Assembly (NCBI RefSeq): GCF_028621715.1 | Contig: NZ_CP117466.1 | Location: 2,740,501 to 2,804,500 of the forward strand | DNA length: 64,000 nt | Reading direction: 5' to 3' | From: Paracoccus marcusii | GTDB taxonomy: Bacteria > Pseudomonadota > Alphaproteobacteria > Rhodobacterales > Rhodobacteraceae | Part shown: positions 15,465 through 26,108 of the stretch, piece by piece | Position numbering within the stretch: the first letter of the stretch is position 1 | Layout of the letters: the number at the start of each line of letters is the position of its first letter | Notes under the pieces: generated by a model | Database searches by the model: none | Told to the model about the DNA's origin: nothing | What the model saw: only the letters and a program-made list of their open reading frames with translations | Program-made: the position numbers and the translations under genes

Positions 15465-18368
15465 ATGAACCAGCACGCCGCGCCACCCGAATTCGCCATG
15501 AGCTTTACCCAGGAGGCGGTCCGGCTGGAATGCCGCAACGGCCCGGATTGGCGGCCCCTGGGCCATGCCCGCTTCGCCGGCGGCGACATGGCCGCCGTGC
15601 TGAACGGGCTGCGCGAGCAGGCGGGCGGCCAGGCCGGGGAACTGGACACGGTCCTGGTGATCCCCGACGATCAGATCCTGTACACGGTGCTGACGGTCCC
15701 CTTCGGCTCGGACACCGCTGCAACCATTGCGCGCGCGCTGGAGGCGTCGACCCCCTATCGCGCCGAGGATCTGGCCTTCGACTGGTGCCCCGCCACGAAC
15801 GGCGACATCGAGACGTTGCGCGTGGCCGCCGTCGCCCGCCGCACCCTGCACGAGGCCGAGGATTTCGCCCGCGCCCAGGGCTTTCGCCCATCCGGATTTC
15901 AGGCGCGGCCGGGCGACGACCGGTTCCAGGGCAATCCCGATTTCGGCCCCTCGCGGCTGGTGCAGGAACAGTACAACCGCCGGCCCTTCAGCGAGCCGGT
16001 CCTCAGCCAGGCGCGCGTGACCGCCCCGCAGATCGAGATCGAACAGCCCATCGTCGCCGCGGTGCCAGTCATCTCGCGCATCATCCCGCATGTGGTCGCG
16101 GTCCCGGCGGCGGTCGCGGTCCAGCCCGCCACCGACACCGTCGCGCCCCCGACGGGTGAGACGCCTGCCGCGGTGATCCGTCACGGCAGCGGGCCGCTGA
16201 CCGCAAAGCGCCTGTCGCCGCGGGCCGAGGCCGTGCACAGCCGCGCCGCCGCCGCACGGGCGGAACGCGACGCGGCCGCACCCGCCGAGGACGTCGCACC
16301 GACGCTGTCCGACCGCCTGCGCGCCCTGGACCCGGCGCGTCTGCCCGTCCTGGTGGGCGGGCTGGCCCTGCTGCTGGTCGTGGCGTTGCTGTTCCTTGGC
16401 CGCCCCGCGCCGCAGGAGGAACTGGCCGAAGCCCCCGTTCCGCAGGCCCCCGTTCCGCAGGCACCTGTCCAGCAGCCCCCCGTCGCGGCACAGCCGCAGC
16501 AGACGGCACCCGCCCCGCAAGCGGCCATCCCTGTCGCGCCCACGACGCCGGTCGACCCCGCCCCTGTGGCACAGGAACCGCAGACCGCGCAGACGACGCC
16601 TGAACAGCCCGACGCCCTGGATCAGGCCCTGGCCGAGGCGCTGGCCCAGGCCCGTGCGCCTGCCCCTGCATTGACACCGGTCGCCGTGCCGCCTGCAGCA
16701 TCGATGATCGCGGATCTGACGGCCGCCCCGGCTGCCACCGCGACCGCCGAAGTTGCGCCCGCCGCGGAGCCGACGCCCGCCGAACCTGCACCCGCAGCGA
16801 CCACGGCGCCGGCACCCGCTGCAACCGCACCGACCCCGTCCGCCGCGCAAACCGCCGCCGCGCAGGCCGAACAGTTGGCGCGGTCGGCCCGTCCTCCCCG
16901 GGCGACCCCGGCTGCGGCCTCCGTACCTGCCACGCCCGACCGCCAGCCGACGGTCCCGGCCAATCCGCTGCCGTATGGCGTGCAGAACCAGCCGGCGGCA
17001 CCGGTAGCGGCCGCGCGGCCGCCGTCGCGCCCCGCCGCGGCACCCGTCGCGCAATCCGCTCCGGCTTCGGCGCCGGCCAATCGCCCCGCAGCAGCGGCCG
17101 CCCCGGTGCAGGCCGCCCCGGCGCAGGCCACCGCCACCCCGGCGGCACGCCCGCCCAGCCCGGCCCAAGCGCGTCCCGCCCCGGCCCGGCCTGCGTCCGA
17201 GGCTGCGGCTGCCCCGGCACAGCCGTCAGCCCGCCCGCCCTCGCGCCCCGACCGGCTGTCCCTGCTAGACGAAGGCAGCGCGCCCGAGCAGACCGCGGCG
17301 CTGACGCAGGCGGAACGCAGCCTGATCATCGATCAGCTGCGCGATTTGCGGACCGCGCAGGCAGGTGACGCGCCGCTGAGCCAGGCCGAGCGCGGATTGG
17401 TCTTCCAACTGGCCGACGCCCGGCCCACGCGCCGGCCGGTCTCTGTGCGCGCACCGTCCCAACAGGCCGTGCAGGATGCCGTGGCACAGGGCGTCGATGC
17501 CGCCCGCCCCGCCCCGCGGGCCAGTGCGGCGGCCAGTCTTGCCGCACCCCGTCCCGCGGCCATCGATCCCGGCCCCACCGCCGCACCGTCGGGCGCCATC
17601 CTGCGGTCGGCCCGCCCGAACAGCCGGCCCGGCACGCGCACCGTGGCCAGCCCCGCGGTGTCGGAACAGGCCGTGGAGGATGCCATCGCATCGGCCATCG
17701 GCAACAGCCCTGCCGCGCCCGGCGCGGTGGCGCTGACCGCGCTGACATCGTCGGCCATTCCGCCGCGCCGCGCCGGTGGCGCCGCCGTCAACGCGATGGT
17801 GGCCACGGCCGCCCCGGTCGCTGCGGCCCTGTCGCCGTCGTCGCCCGACCTGCGCGCCGCAGCCGAGGCACAGTCGGCCGAGGCCGCGATCGCCGAACAG
17901 CGCCGGCAGGATGCCGAATTGCAGGCCCAGGCCGAGGCGCGCGCCCGGTCACAAGCCGCAGCCGACGCCCGGGCCGAAGCTCAGGCTCGTGCCCAGGCCG
18001 AAGCCCGCGCCCGCGCCCAGGCCCAGGCCGAGGCGCAGGCCGCCGCATCGCGCAACCAGCAGTACCGCCCGCCCGAGGTCGACAGCGAGCCCGAGGTCAT
18101 GGCCGCCGTCCCGCAGAACGCCATCGGCAATGCCGCCGCCAGCGCCACTGTCAAGGACGGGATCCAGCTGAGCAGCACCCAGATCATCGGCACGATCGGC
18201 GCGGGCCGGGCAAGCCGGGCATTGGTCCGCCTGTCCAACGGTCGCGTGCTGACGCTGCGCATCGGCGACCGCATCAACGGCGGCACCATCAGCGAGATCG
18301 GCGACAGCCGCATCACCTATCAGAAACAGGGCCGTGCCCACGCGCTTGGCGTCCTGAACGGCCAATAG
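15465..18368 (+). CDS. Large Ala/Pro-rich single-pass protein, GspL/PilM-like N-terminus and PilP/GspC-like C-terminus
   Basis: I cannot name this 967-residue protein. Residues 1 to about 160 form a compact domain with DTVLVIPDDQILYTVLTVPF and EASTPYRAEDLAFDW, resembling the cytoplasmic actin-like domain of GspL/PilM secretion and pilus proteins (my judgement, not a search). One membrane helix follows at about 293-314 (LPVLVGGLALLLVVALLFLG). Then come about 550 residues rich in Ala, Pro and Gln, with degenerate repeats (QAERSLIIDQLRDL / QAERGLVFQLADA; QQAVQDAVAQG / EQAVEDAIASA) and an Arg/Ala/Glu/Gln helix near 840-865. The last 65 residues (IIGTIGAGRASRALVRLSNG, LRIGDRINGGTISEIGDSRI) look like the PilP/GspC periplasmic domain. 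No other secretion or pilus genes lie nearby. The start could also be 15414 or 15498. Confidence 0.7.
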   Translation: MNQHAAPPEFAMSFTQEAVRLECRNGPDWRPLGHARFAGGDMAAVLNGLREQAGGQAGELDTVLVIPDDQILYTVLTVPFGSDTAATIARALEASTPYRAEDLAFDWCPATNGDIETLRVAAVARRTLHEAEDFARAQGFRPSGFQARPGDDRFQGNPDFGPSRLVQEQYNRRPFSEPVLSQARVTAPQIEIEQPIVAAVPVISRIIPHVVAVPAAVAVQPATDTVAPPTGETPAAVIRHGSGPLTAKRLSPRAEAVHSRAAAARAERDAAAPAEDVAPTLSDRLRALDPARLPVLVGGLALLLVVALLFLGRPAPQEELAEAPVPQAPVPQAPVQQPPVAAQPQQTAPAPQAAIPVAPTTPVDPAPVAQEPQTAQTTPEQPDALDQALAEALAQARAPAPALTPVAVPPAASMIADLTAAPAATATAEVAPAAEPTPAEPAPAATTAPAPAATAPTPSAAQTAAAQAEQLARSARPPRATPAAASVPATPDRQPTVPANPLPYGVQNQPAAPVAAARPPSRPAAAPVAQSAPASAPANRPAAAAAPVQAAPAQATATPAARPPSPAQARPAPARPASEAAAAPAQPSARPPSRPDRLSLLDEGSAPEQTAALTQAERSLIIDQLRDLRTAQAGDAPLSQAERGLVFQLADARPTRRPVSVRAPSQQAVQDAVAQGVDAARPAPRASAAASLAAPRPAAIDPGPTAAPSGAILRSARPNSRPGTRTVASPAVSEQAVEDAIASAIGNSPAAPGAVALTALTSSAIPPRRAGGAAVNAMVATAAPVAAALSPSSPDLRAAAEAQSAEAAIAEQRRQDAELQAQAEARARSQAAADARAEAQARAQAEARARAQAQAEAQAAASRNQQYRPPEVDSEPEVMAAVPQNAIGNAAASATVKDGIQLSSTQIIGTIGAGRASRALVRLSNGRVLTLRIGDRINGGTISEIGDSRITYQKQGRAHALGVLNGQ
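16431..16475. repeat. 15-bp tandem repeat in the Pro-rich linker
   Basis: Two identical 15-base units (16431-16445, 16446-16460) and a diverged third encode an APVPQ repeat directly after the membrane helix of the large protein. Confidence 0.7.
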
Positions 18369-18374
18369 ATCCGG

Positions 18375-18394
18375 TCACCCGTCCAGACGGGTGA
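18375..18394. terminator. Hairpin at convergent gene ends
   Basis: TCACCCGT-CCAG-ACGGGTGA, a perfect 8-bp stem, overlaps the last codons of the TraB-family gene and lies six bases past the stop of the large rightward gene. No T-run. Confidence 0.45.
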
Positions 18395-19382
18395 TCGTGA
18401 AGCCCTCGTCCTGCAGCAGCGACAGGACCCCCGCCTCTCCGGGCAGGTGCAGCGCACCGAAGGCTGCGACAATTCCCTCATCCCCGGCCTCGGCGGCACC
18501 CTCCAGCAGCGGTGCGATCCACGCGCGGTTGCGATCGTCCATCAGCCGGGTCTGGGCCAGGTCCATCTGGCGATCGACCTCTTCCCTGGACAGTCCGGAA
18601 TTGGCATAGGCGTCGAAACGCCCGAATTCCCAGATCTTCCAGACATCTCCGTCAAAATAGGCATCCGTCAGCGTCACCGCGTAATCGTCGGCATAGCTGG
18701 CCGCAGGCAGGCTTGCGCGGATCATGTCCAGCTCCTGTTCGGGCGTCAGGTCCTCGAACAGGCCGAAGATGGTGTCCCACGGCTCCAGCGAGCGGACGGG
18801 CATCCCCGCGTCCTGCGCCTCGGCCACCAGCAGGTGGTCCAGGCCGCCGGACTCTCCTCCCTGCTCGGCCATGGTGCGGACCATGCAGGGAGAGACGCCC
18901 AGCATCAGCGCGACATACCAGGGCCGCATCCGGGCGGTGATGACACCCGGCGTGCCGCGATCCGACATGGCCTGCGACAGCGCATCCCATTCGTCGGGCG
19001 ACAGGCGTTCCGGCAGGGTGGGCCCGTCGGGATCGACCATCAGGGTCGGATCCTCGGTCAGCGCCTTGGTCAGGCGGGCCTCCTCGGCGGGGGCGGCCTC
19101 GACATAGAGCGCATGGGCCTGATCTATCAGCGGGCGGACACGCTTGATCATCGGCTGGTGGCGCGCGTCGCCGAAGTGATAGGTGCCCACCAGCGTGATG
19201 CGCTGATCGTCGCGCACGGCCTGGTACAGCAGGCCCTGGCGAAAGGGGACGTCGCGGCTGGCGGCCTCGATCGCCGCGGCGCGTTCGGCGGGCATGGTGT
19301 CGAACAGGTTCTGGCCGGTGCAGGCGGCCATCGCGCCATGTCCCGACAGGGCGAACAGGGCGGCGGCAATCGTCAGTCGCAT
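18375..19382 (-). CDS. TraB/GumN family exported protein
   Basis: A 335-residue protein of the TraB/GumN/PrgY group, related to the Tiki metalloprotease fold. A signal peptide covers residues 1-20 (ALFALSGHGAMAAC; the Cys after the Ala pair might alternatively be lipidated, but no clear lipobox is present). Family landmarks are VGTYHFGD near residue 65, YVEAAPAE, and the paired C-terminal AAFGALHLPGEAGVLSLL, which carries the second conserved GxxH. A protease role in the periplasm is possible but not shown for most bacterial members. AAGGATACCC precedes the ATG. Confidence 0.8.
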   Translation of the reverse strand: MRLTIAAALFALSGHGAMAACTGQNLFDTMPAERAAAIEAASRDVPFRQGLLYQAVRDDQRITLVGTYHFGDARHQPMIKRVRPLIDQAHALYVEAAPAEEARLTKALTEDPTLMVDPDGPTLPERLSPDEWDALSQAMSDRGTPGVITARMRPWYVALMLGVSPCMVRTMAEQGGESGGLDHLLVAEAQDAGMPVRSLEPWDTIFGLFEDLTPEQELDMIRASLPAASYADDYAVTLTDAYFDGDVWKIWEFGRFDAYANSGLSREEVDRQMDLAQTRLMDDRNRAWIAPLLEGAAEAGDEGIVAAFGALHLPGEAGVLSLLQDEGFTITRLDG

Positions 19383-19464
19383 GGGTATCCTTGCTGGTCC
19401 GTCAATGGCCGCCAGACTGTCATGTTTGCCCCCCTGCCGCCAGACACCAGACCGCGATGACCCG

Positions 19465-19493
19465 TTGACAGGCTTGGGCGATTTGCCTATCTA
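19465..19493 (+). promoter_or_regulatory. Sigma-70 promoter of groESL
   Basis: TTGACA at 19465-19470, a 17-base spacer, and TATCTA at 19488-19493. The predicted start of transcription falls at the left edge of the CIRCE operator. Confidence 0.85.
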
Positions 19494-19500
19494 GCCGTCA

Positions 19501-19527
19501 TTGGCACTCGCACCCGGTGAGTGCCAA
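19501..19527. promoter_or_regulatory. CIRCE operator (HrcA site)
   Basis: TTGGCACTC, nine bases, GAGTGCCAA: a perfect 9-bp inverted repeat matching the CIRCE consensus (TTAGCACTC-N9-GAGTGCTAA) with one symmetric change. It covers the predicted transcription start of groESL, so HrcA should repress the operon and release it on heat shock. hrcA itself is not in the window. Confidence 0.95.
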
Positions 19528-19566
19528 CAAAGCAACACTGCAACCTGAATCAAGGAGTGTTCGACA

Positions 19567-19854
19567 ATGGCATTTAAACCGCTGCATGACCGCGTGCTGG
19601 TCCGTCGCGTCCAATCGGAAGAGAAGACCAAGGGCGGCCTGATCATCCCCGACAACGCCAAGGAAAAGCCCGCCGAGGGCGAGATCATTTCCGTGGGCGA
19701 AGGCGCGCGCAAGGATTCGGGCGAACTGATCGCACCGTCGGTTTCGGCTGGCGACCGCGTCCTGTTCGGCAAATGGTCGGGCACCGAAGTCACGGTCGAC
19801 GGCGAAGAGCTGCTGATCATGAAGGAAAGCGACATCCTGGGCGTGCTGAGCTGA
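19567..19854 (+). CDS. groES: Co-chaperonin GroES
   Basis: The 95-residue lid subunit of the GroEL/GroES folding chamber. [33 protein letters not shown] is diagnostic: it contains the mobile loop that docks on GroEL, followed by the conserved [17 protein letters not shown] roof region. AAGGAGTGTTCGACA precedes the start. It is the first gene of the groESL operon, 45 bases before groEL, under the promoter and CIRCE site upstream. Confidence 0.98.
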   Translation: MAFKPLHDRVLVRRVQSEEKTKGGLIIPDNAKEKPAEGEIISVGEGARKDSGELIAPSVSAGDRVLFGKWSGTEVTVDGEELLIMKESDILGVLS

Positions 19855-21546
<1,692 letters not shown>

Positions 21547-21574
21547 TCATCCCCCTGCCCCTTGGCAGAACAGG

Positions 21575-21602
21575 AAAGGGCGCCCCGCGGGGCGCCCTTT
21601 TC
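21575..21602. terminator. Strong bidirectional terminator, groEL end
   Basis: AAAGGGCGCCCCG and CGGGGCGCCCTTT form a perfect 13-bp stem ending in TTTT. It serves groESL and, read leftward (AAA side), the convergent ppx gene. Confidence 0.85.
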
Positions 21603-21627
21603 GCATCCGACAGGGCCGATGGCCCAT

Positions 21628-23151
21628 CTACTTGACGATGCCGACGACGCCGATCGACTTGCACAGCGACAGAAAGCGCGACTGCGCGACCTCGCCCATC
21701 AGGTGACGGCCAGTGGATGTCAGGCGCAGTTCCAGCGTGCCGGCCGGGGTCAGCCGCAAGCTGGCCGCATCGGACGGATCGTCGATCGCGAACATCGCGC
21801 CAAAGCGCATCGCCTTGCCCAGGATCTCGGCCGCGCGGATCTCGTCGTCATCCAGCAGCGCGAACAGCGGCGCCATCTGCGATTCCGCGCGGTTGTTCTT
21901 GTATCGGTGCAGCAGCGCCAGCCCCAGGAAGATCCGCTCGGGGTGGCTCAGCGCCGCCATGTTGGCGCGCGTGACGTTGTCGAAGCAGGCCTCGGCCCGG
22001 TAATCGGGGTGGGCGCGCCATGCGGTGTCGTGCAGCAGGCAGGCCGCCCGCATCAGGCGGTCGCGTTGGGGCGTCAGGTTCGGGAACAGCGGCAGCAGGA
22101 ACTGGTACAGCTTCTTGCCGAAACCCGGCAGGCGGGCCATCTGCTTTTCGGTGAAGCGCGCCGCCTCGATCAGGGGATCGCGCTTGCGAAGCGTCGTCGA
22201 CATGTGCTCATAGAGCAGCCCTTCGCGAATGCCATAACTGGACACCGCCAGCTCCTTGGGACCGAACACCTCTATCATCTGCGACAGGACCTGCGAGGCC
22301 AGCGGCACCAGTTCGATCCGCGAGGCGGAGATGCCGACCTTGGCACGCAACGTGCCCAGGTCGTGCTTGCCGATCCAGGCGACGGTGTCGGCGACGGCGT
22401 CGGGGGTCATGCGGTATTCGTGCAGGACGGTCATGGGATAGCCCACGCGCTCCATGTCCAGCCGCGCGATGGCGCGCCACGACCCGCCGACCAGATAGAT
22501 CCGGTCGTGATCGGTGCCCAGCTTTTCGGCCAGCCCCCGCAGGATCGTGGTGATATGCGCGCGCAGCTGATCGGGGGCGACCTGCTGCAGGCGGAACGGG
22601 CCAAGCTGCGACGTCACGCGCCGCCCGACCTTGCCGTCTGCGACCTCCGCCAGCTCCATAGAGTTGCCGCCGATGTCACAAACCAGCCCCTTGGCGTCAG
22701 GCCAGCCCAGCAGGACGCCCTGCGCAGACAGCCGGGCCTCCTCCTCTCCGTCGATCACGTGCAGCTTCAGGCCGGTCTCCTTCTCGACGCGGCGCTGGAA
22801 GGCGGGGCCGTCCTCGGCCTCGCGCACGGCGGCAGTCGCGACGCAGGTCAGCGGCGCGATGTCCATGCTGCGGGCCAGCGCCGCAAAACGGGCCAGCGCG
22901 GAAAAGCCGCGCTTGATCCCCTCGGGGTTCAGGCGGCCGGTGCGGGCCATGTCCTGGCCCAGACCCGCCATGACCTTTTCGTTGTAGAAATAGGCGGGCG
23001 AGCGCGCCGCCCCGTCGAACACCACCAGCCGGATCGAGTTCGATCCGACATCCACCACGCCGATCCGCTTTAGGGACCGCTTGGGCAGCTTGCGGAACTT
23101 GCCGCCGAATGGCTCGATCGTCTGGCCGCTTGTCGTGCGTACGCCGTTCAT
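21628..23151 (-). CDS. ppx: Exopolyphosphatase / Ppx-GppA phosphatase
   Basis: Releases orthophosphate from polyphosphate ends and may also hydrolyse pppGpp. The 507 residues fit the Ppx/GppA family: IGVVDVGSNSIRLVVFDG (phosphate loop 1), ATAAVREAEDG, the catalytic-glutamate region VIDGEEEARLSAQG, and CDIGGNSMELAEV (phosphate loop 2); the C-terminal half is the HD-like helical domain. A basic segment at residues 18-28 precedes the first loop. AAGGGGCTGCAAG lies before the ATG. It follows ppk by 54 bases on the same strand, so the enzyme making and the enzyme degrading polyphosphate appear to be co-expressed. Confidence 0.93.
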   Translation of the reverse strand: MNGVRTTSGQTIEPFGGKFRKLPKRSLKRIGVVDVGSNSIRLVVFDGAARSPAYFYNEKVMAGLGQDMARTGRLNPEGIKRGFSALARFAALARSMDIAPLTCVATAAVREAEDGPAFQRRVEKETGLKLHVIDGEEEARLSAQGVLLGWPDAKGLVCDIGGNSMELAEVADGKVGRRVTSQLGPFRLQQVAPDQLRAHITTILRGLAEKLGTDHDRIYLVGGSWRAIARLDMERVGYPMTVLHEYRMTPDAVADTVAWIGKHDLGTLRAKVGISASRIELVPLASQVLSQMIEVFGPKELAVSSYGIREGLLYEHMSTTLRKRDPLIEAARFTEKQMARLPGFGKKLYQFLLPLFPNLTPQRDRLMRAACLLHDTAWRAHPDYRAEACFDNVTRANMAALSHPERIFLGLALLHRYKNNRAESQMAPLFALLDDDEIRAAEILGKAMRFGAMFAIDDPSDAASLRLTPAGTLELRLTSTGRHLMGEVAQSRFLSLCKSIGVVGIVK

Positions 23152-23205
23152 CTTGCAGCCCCTTGTCCTTGGTCGCCCGTTAAGTGGCCCGGCGGGGCCA
23201 AACCG

Positions 23206-25371
23206 TCAATCCGCCGAATGGGTCAGGGCCGGCACGTCACGCGCGCCCGCCGTTCCCCGTCCCGACAGGGACGGGTTTTCCATGAAGAAGCGATGACAGT
23301 TGAACAGATCGTCACGCCCCTCGGGCAGGTAACGCAGGAAACGGCCATCCGGCTGCAACAACCAGCTTTGCGCCTCGTCGGCCATGTTGGCGGCCATGAC
23401 CTGGTTGACGATCTGCGCCTTGACCGTGTCATTCACGCATTCGACCAGCGTCTCGACCCGGCGGTTCAGGTTGCGGTCCATCCAGTCGGCCGAACTGATG
23501 AACACCCGCGCCTTGGGCGACGGCATGCCGTGGCCGGACCCAAAGCACACGATCCGGCTGTGTTCCAGATAGCGCCCGACGATCGACTTCACACGAATAT
23601 TCTCTGACAACCCCTTGATCCCGGGCCTGATTCCGCAAATGCCGCGGACGATCAGGCTGATGCGGACACCTGCGGCACTGGCGGCATACAGCGCCTCGAT
23701 CACGTCCTTCTCGATCAGCGAGTTCATCTTGGCCCAGATCGCGCCGGGGCGGCCTTGGCGTGCATATTCGGCCTCGCGGCCGATCAGGTCGATCAGCCGC
23801 GACTTCAGGTCGATCGGAGAGATCGACAGGTTCTCCAGCCCTGCGGGCTGCACATAACCGGACAGATAGTTGAAGACCTTGGTCGCGTCCCGGCCCAGGG
23901 CCGGGTTGCAGGTGAACAGCGACAGGTCGGTATAGATGCGCGCGGTAATCGGGTGATAGTTGCCGGTCCCGTAGTGGGTATAGGTCACCAGGCCTTCGCC
24001 CTCGCGCCGCACGATGGTGCTGATCTTGGCGTGGGTCTTGTAGTTCACGAAGCCATAGACGACATGCGCGCCCGACCGTTCCAGCCGGCGCGACTGGCGG
24101 ATGTTGGCGGCCTCGTCGAAGCGGGCCTTGAGTTCGACCAGCGCGGTCACCGACTTGCCAGCCTCGGCCGCCTCGCACAGCGCATCGACGATGGGGCTGT
24201 CGCGGCTGGTGCGATACAGCGTCTGCTTGATCGCCAGCACGTCCGGGTCGCGCGCCGCCTGCGCCAGATAGCGCACGACCATGTCAAAGGTCTCGTAGGG
24301 GTGATGCAGCAGCATGTCCTTCTGGCGGATCGCCGCGAACATGTCGCCGTCATGGTCCTGGATCCGCTCGGGGACACGGGGGGTGAAGGCGGGCCACATC
24401 AGGTCGCGGCGGCTGTCCAGCACCAGTTCGCGCAGATCGGCCATGCCCAGCAGGCCCTCGACCTCGATCACCTCGTCGGGGCTGACCTCCAGCTCCTCCA
24501 TGATCAGGCGGCGCAGGCGGTCGGGGGCGCCGGCGGTGATCTTCAGCCGGATGACGCTGCCGCGACGGCGCCGCTTCAGCGCGGTCTCGAACTCGCGGAC
24601 CAGGTCCTCGGCCTCCTCCTCAACCTCCAGATCGCTGTCGCGCAGCACGCGGAAGCTGCAATGGCCCGTGTCGCGATAGCCGGGAAACAGGCTGGACAGA
24701 TGCATCAGCAGCAGATCCTCCAGCCGCAGGAACCGCTGCCCGCCCGGCAGGGGCACGAACCGCGGCAGCTGCGCGGGGATCGGCAACAGCGCCTGCATCT
24801 TGCGGCCATCGGTCTCGCGCGCCAACTCCAGCGCCAGCGAAAAGCCCGCGTTCGGGATGAACGGGAAAGGGTGGGCGGGGTCGATGGCCAAGGGCGACAG
24901 GACCGGAAAGACGAGGTTCTGGAAATGGCCGTTCAGGAACTCCTCCTCGGCGCGGGTCAGGCGCTGGCGGGACAGGATGACGATGCCCGCCTGCTCCATC
25001 TCCTTGCGCAGCGTGTTCCAGACGCTCTGCTGCGCGCCCATCAGGCGGCGCGCGTCGGCGTTGATCAGGGCCAGCTGTTCCGCCGGTGTCAGGCCGTCAT
25101 CCGAGGGCGTGGTGCTGCCCTCGCGCACCAGTTCGCGCAGGCCAGCCACGCGGACAGTGTAGAACTCGTCCAGGTTCGTGGCGCTGATCGACACGAAGCG
25201 CAGGCGCTCCAGCAGCGGCACGCGGGGATTGCGCGCCTCGTCCAGGACGCGCCAGTTGAACGACAGCCAGGACAGCTCGCGGTTGAAGAACCGTGCGGCG
25301 CCTTCGGGAACGCCCTCGGGCAGGGTCTTGGGTTCGGGGAACGGCGTGCGAAGAAAATCGGCTTGGGTCAT
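23206..25371 (-). CDS. ppk: Polyphosphate kinase 1
   Basis: Polymerises the terminal phosphate of ATP into polyphosphate. The 721 residues match PPK1: N-terminal [19 protein letters not shown], the [15 protein letters not shown] head region, the autophosphorylated histidine in [15 protein letters not shown], and the second catalytic histidine in [13 protein letters not shown]. The start at 25371 gives a family-like N-terminus ([13 protein letters not shown]); an ATG at 25410 would add 13 residues and overlap the hda gene by 11 bases (ATGACGCATGA). Order hda, ppk, ppx suggests one transcript. Confidence 0.95.
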   Translation of the reverse strand: MTQADFLRTPFPEPKTLPEGVPEGAARFFNRELSWLSFNWRVLDEARNPRVPLLERLRFVSISATNLDEFYTVRVAGLRELVREGSTTPSDDGLTPAEQLALINADARRLMGAQQSVWNTLRKEMEQAGIVILSRQRLTRAEEEFLNGHFQNLVFPVLSPLAIDPAHPFPFIPNAGFSLALELARETDGRKMQALLPIPAQLPRFVPLPGGQRFLRLEDLLLMHLSSLFPGYRDTGHCSFRVLRDSDLEVEEEAEDLVREFETALKRRRRGSVIRLKITAGAPDRLRRLIMEELEVSPDEVIEVEGLLGMADLRELVLDSRRDLMWPAFTPRVPERIQDHDGDMFAAIRQKDMLLHHPYETFDMVVRYLAQAARDPDVLAIKQTLYRTSRDSPIVDALCEAAEAGKSVTALVELKARFDEAANIRQSRRLERSGAHVVYGFVNYKTHAKISTIVRREGEGLVTYTHYGTGNYHPITARIYTDLSLFTCNPALGRDATKVFNYLSGYVQPAGLENLSISPIDLKSRLIDLIGREAEYARQGRPGAIWAKMNSLIEKDVIEALYAASAAGVRISLIVRGICGIRPGIKGLSENIRVKSIVGRYLEHSRIVCFGSGHGMPSPKARVFISSADWMDRNLNRRVETLVECVNDTVKAQIVNQVMAANMADEAQSWLLQPDGRFLRYLPEGRDDLFNCHRFFMENPSLSGRGTAGARDVPALTHSAD

Positions 25372-25399
25372 GATCGTCCGGCGGCTGGCGTGGACGCGA

Positions 25400-26104
25400 T
25401 CATGCGTCACCCTCGGACAGCTTGTCCAGCAGGTCGGCCGCGATCCGGCGGGTCACCGGGCCCTTCTGCGCCATGGCCGCATGGTCCATCGCCGCGACCA
25501 GCCGACGCGCCAGGCCCAAGTCGCGATCCATGTGCAGCACCAGCCAGTCGATCAGCCCCGCAGGCACGGCCAGCTGGCGATCCGCGAACAGCTTGACCAG
25601 TACCGCGGCCATCAGCGCCTCGTCCGGCGACCCAAGCCGCACCTGCGGCATCGCATCCATGCGCGACCGCAGATCGGGCAGCACCAGTCCCCAGTCCCGC
25701 GGCGGCGTCCGTGCGGTCAGCAGCAGCAGGCAGTCGCGGGGTCCGCACAGGTTCCACAGATGGAACAGCGCCTGTTCAGCCCCCGCGGCAAAGCCCGCGT
25801 GGTCGGCATCCTCGACCACCACGGCGCCGCCGTCGGCGGCCAGCAGATCGGCGGCATCGGGGCGCAGGGCCGAGGCGCTGATGCGGCGCGCGCCGTTCTC
25901 GGCCGCCCAGAAGGCCGCCAGATGGGTCTTGCCCGACCCCTCGGGCCCGATCAGCAGCATCCGGCCCGCCGGCCAGTCCTGGGGGCGGTCCAGCGCCTTG
26001 AGCGCGGCATGGTTGGCAGGCGCGGGCAGGAAATCCGCCCGCGCATGGGCGGGCGGCGTGGTCAGGTCCAGCGTCAGCTGGCGCGAGGGCGGAAACAGGC
26101 TCAA
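25400..26104 (-). CDS. hda: DnaA-like AAA+ regulator, Hda/DnaA domain protein
   Basis: A 234-residue DnaA-related ATPase. In E. coli, Hda works with the loaded sliding clamp to trigger DnaA-ATP hydrolysis and so limit re-initiation of replication; the alphaproteobacterial counterpart is HdaA. Visible parts: a clamp-binding-like N-terminus ([14 protein letters not shown]), Walker [15 protein letters not shown], Walker B AVVVEDAD, and [18 protein letters not shown] near the sensor region. The DNA-binding domain of DnaA is absent. The proposed start is TTG at 26104, four bases after the stop of the AI-2E transporter gene, with AAGG eight bases upstream; the upstream ATG at 26185 would run deep into that gene and give a non-homologous leader. 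Confidence 0.85.
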   Translation of the reverse strand: MSLFPPSRQLTLDLTTPPAHARADFLPAPANHAALKALDRPQDWPAGRMLLIGPEGSGKTHLAAFWAAENGARRISASALRPDAADLLAADGGAVVVEDADHAGFAAGAEQALFHLWNLCGPRDCLLLLTARTPPRDWGLVLPDLRSRMDAMPQVRLGSPDEALMAAVLVKLFADRQLAVPAGLIDWLVLHMDRDLGLARRLVAAMDHAAMAQKGPVTRRIAADLLDKLSEGDA

Positions 26105-26108
26105 CCCG

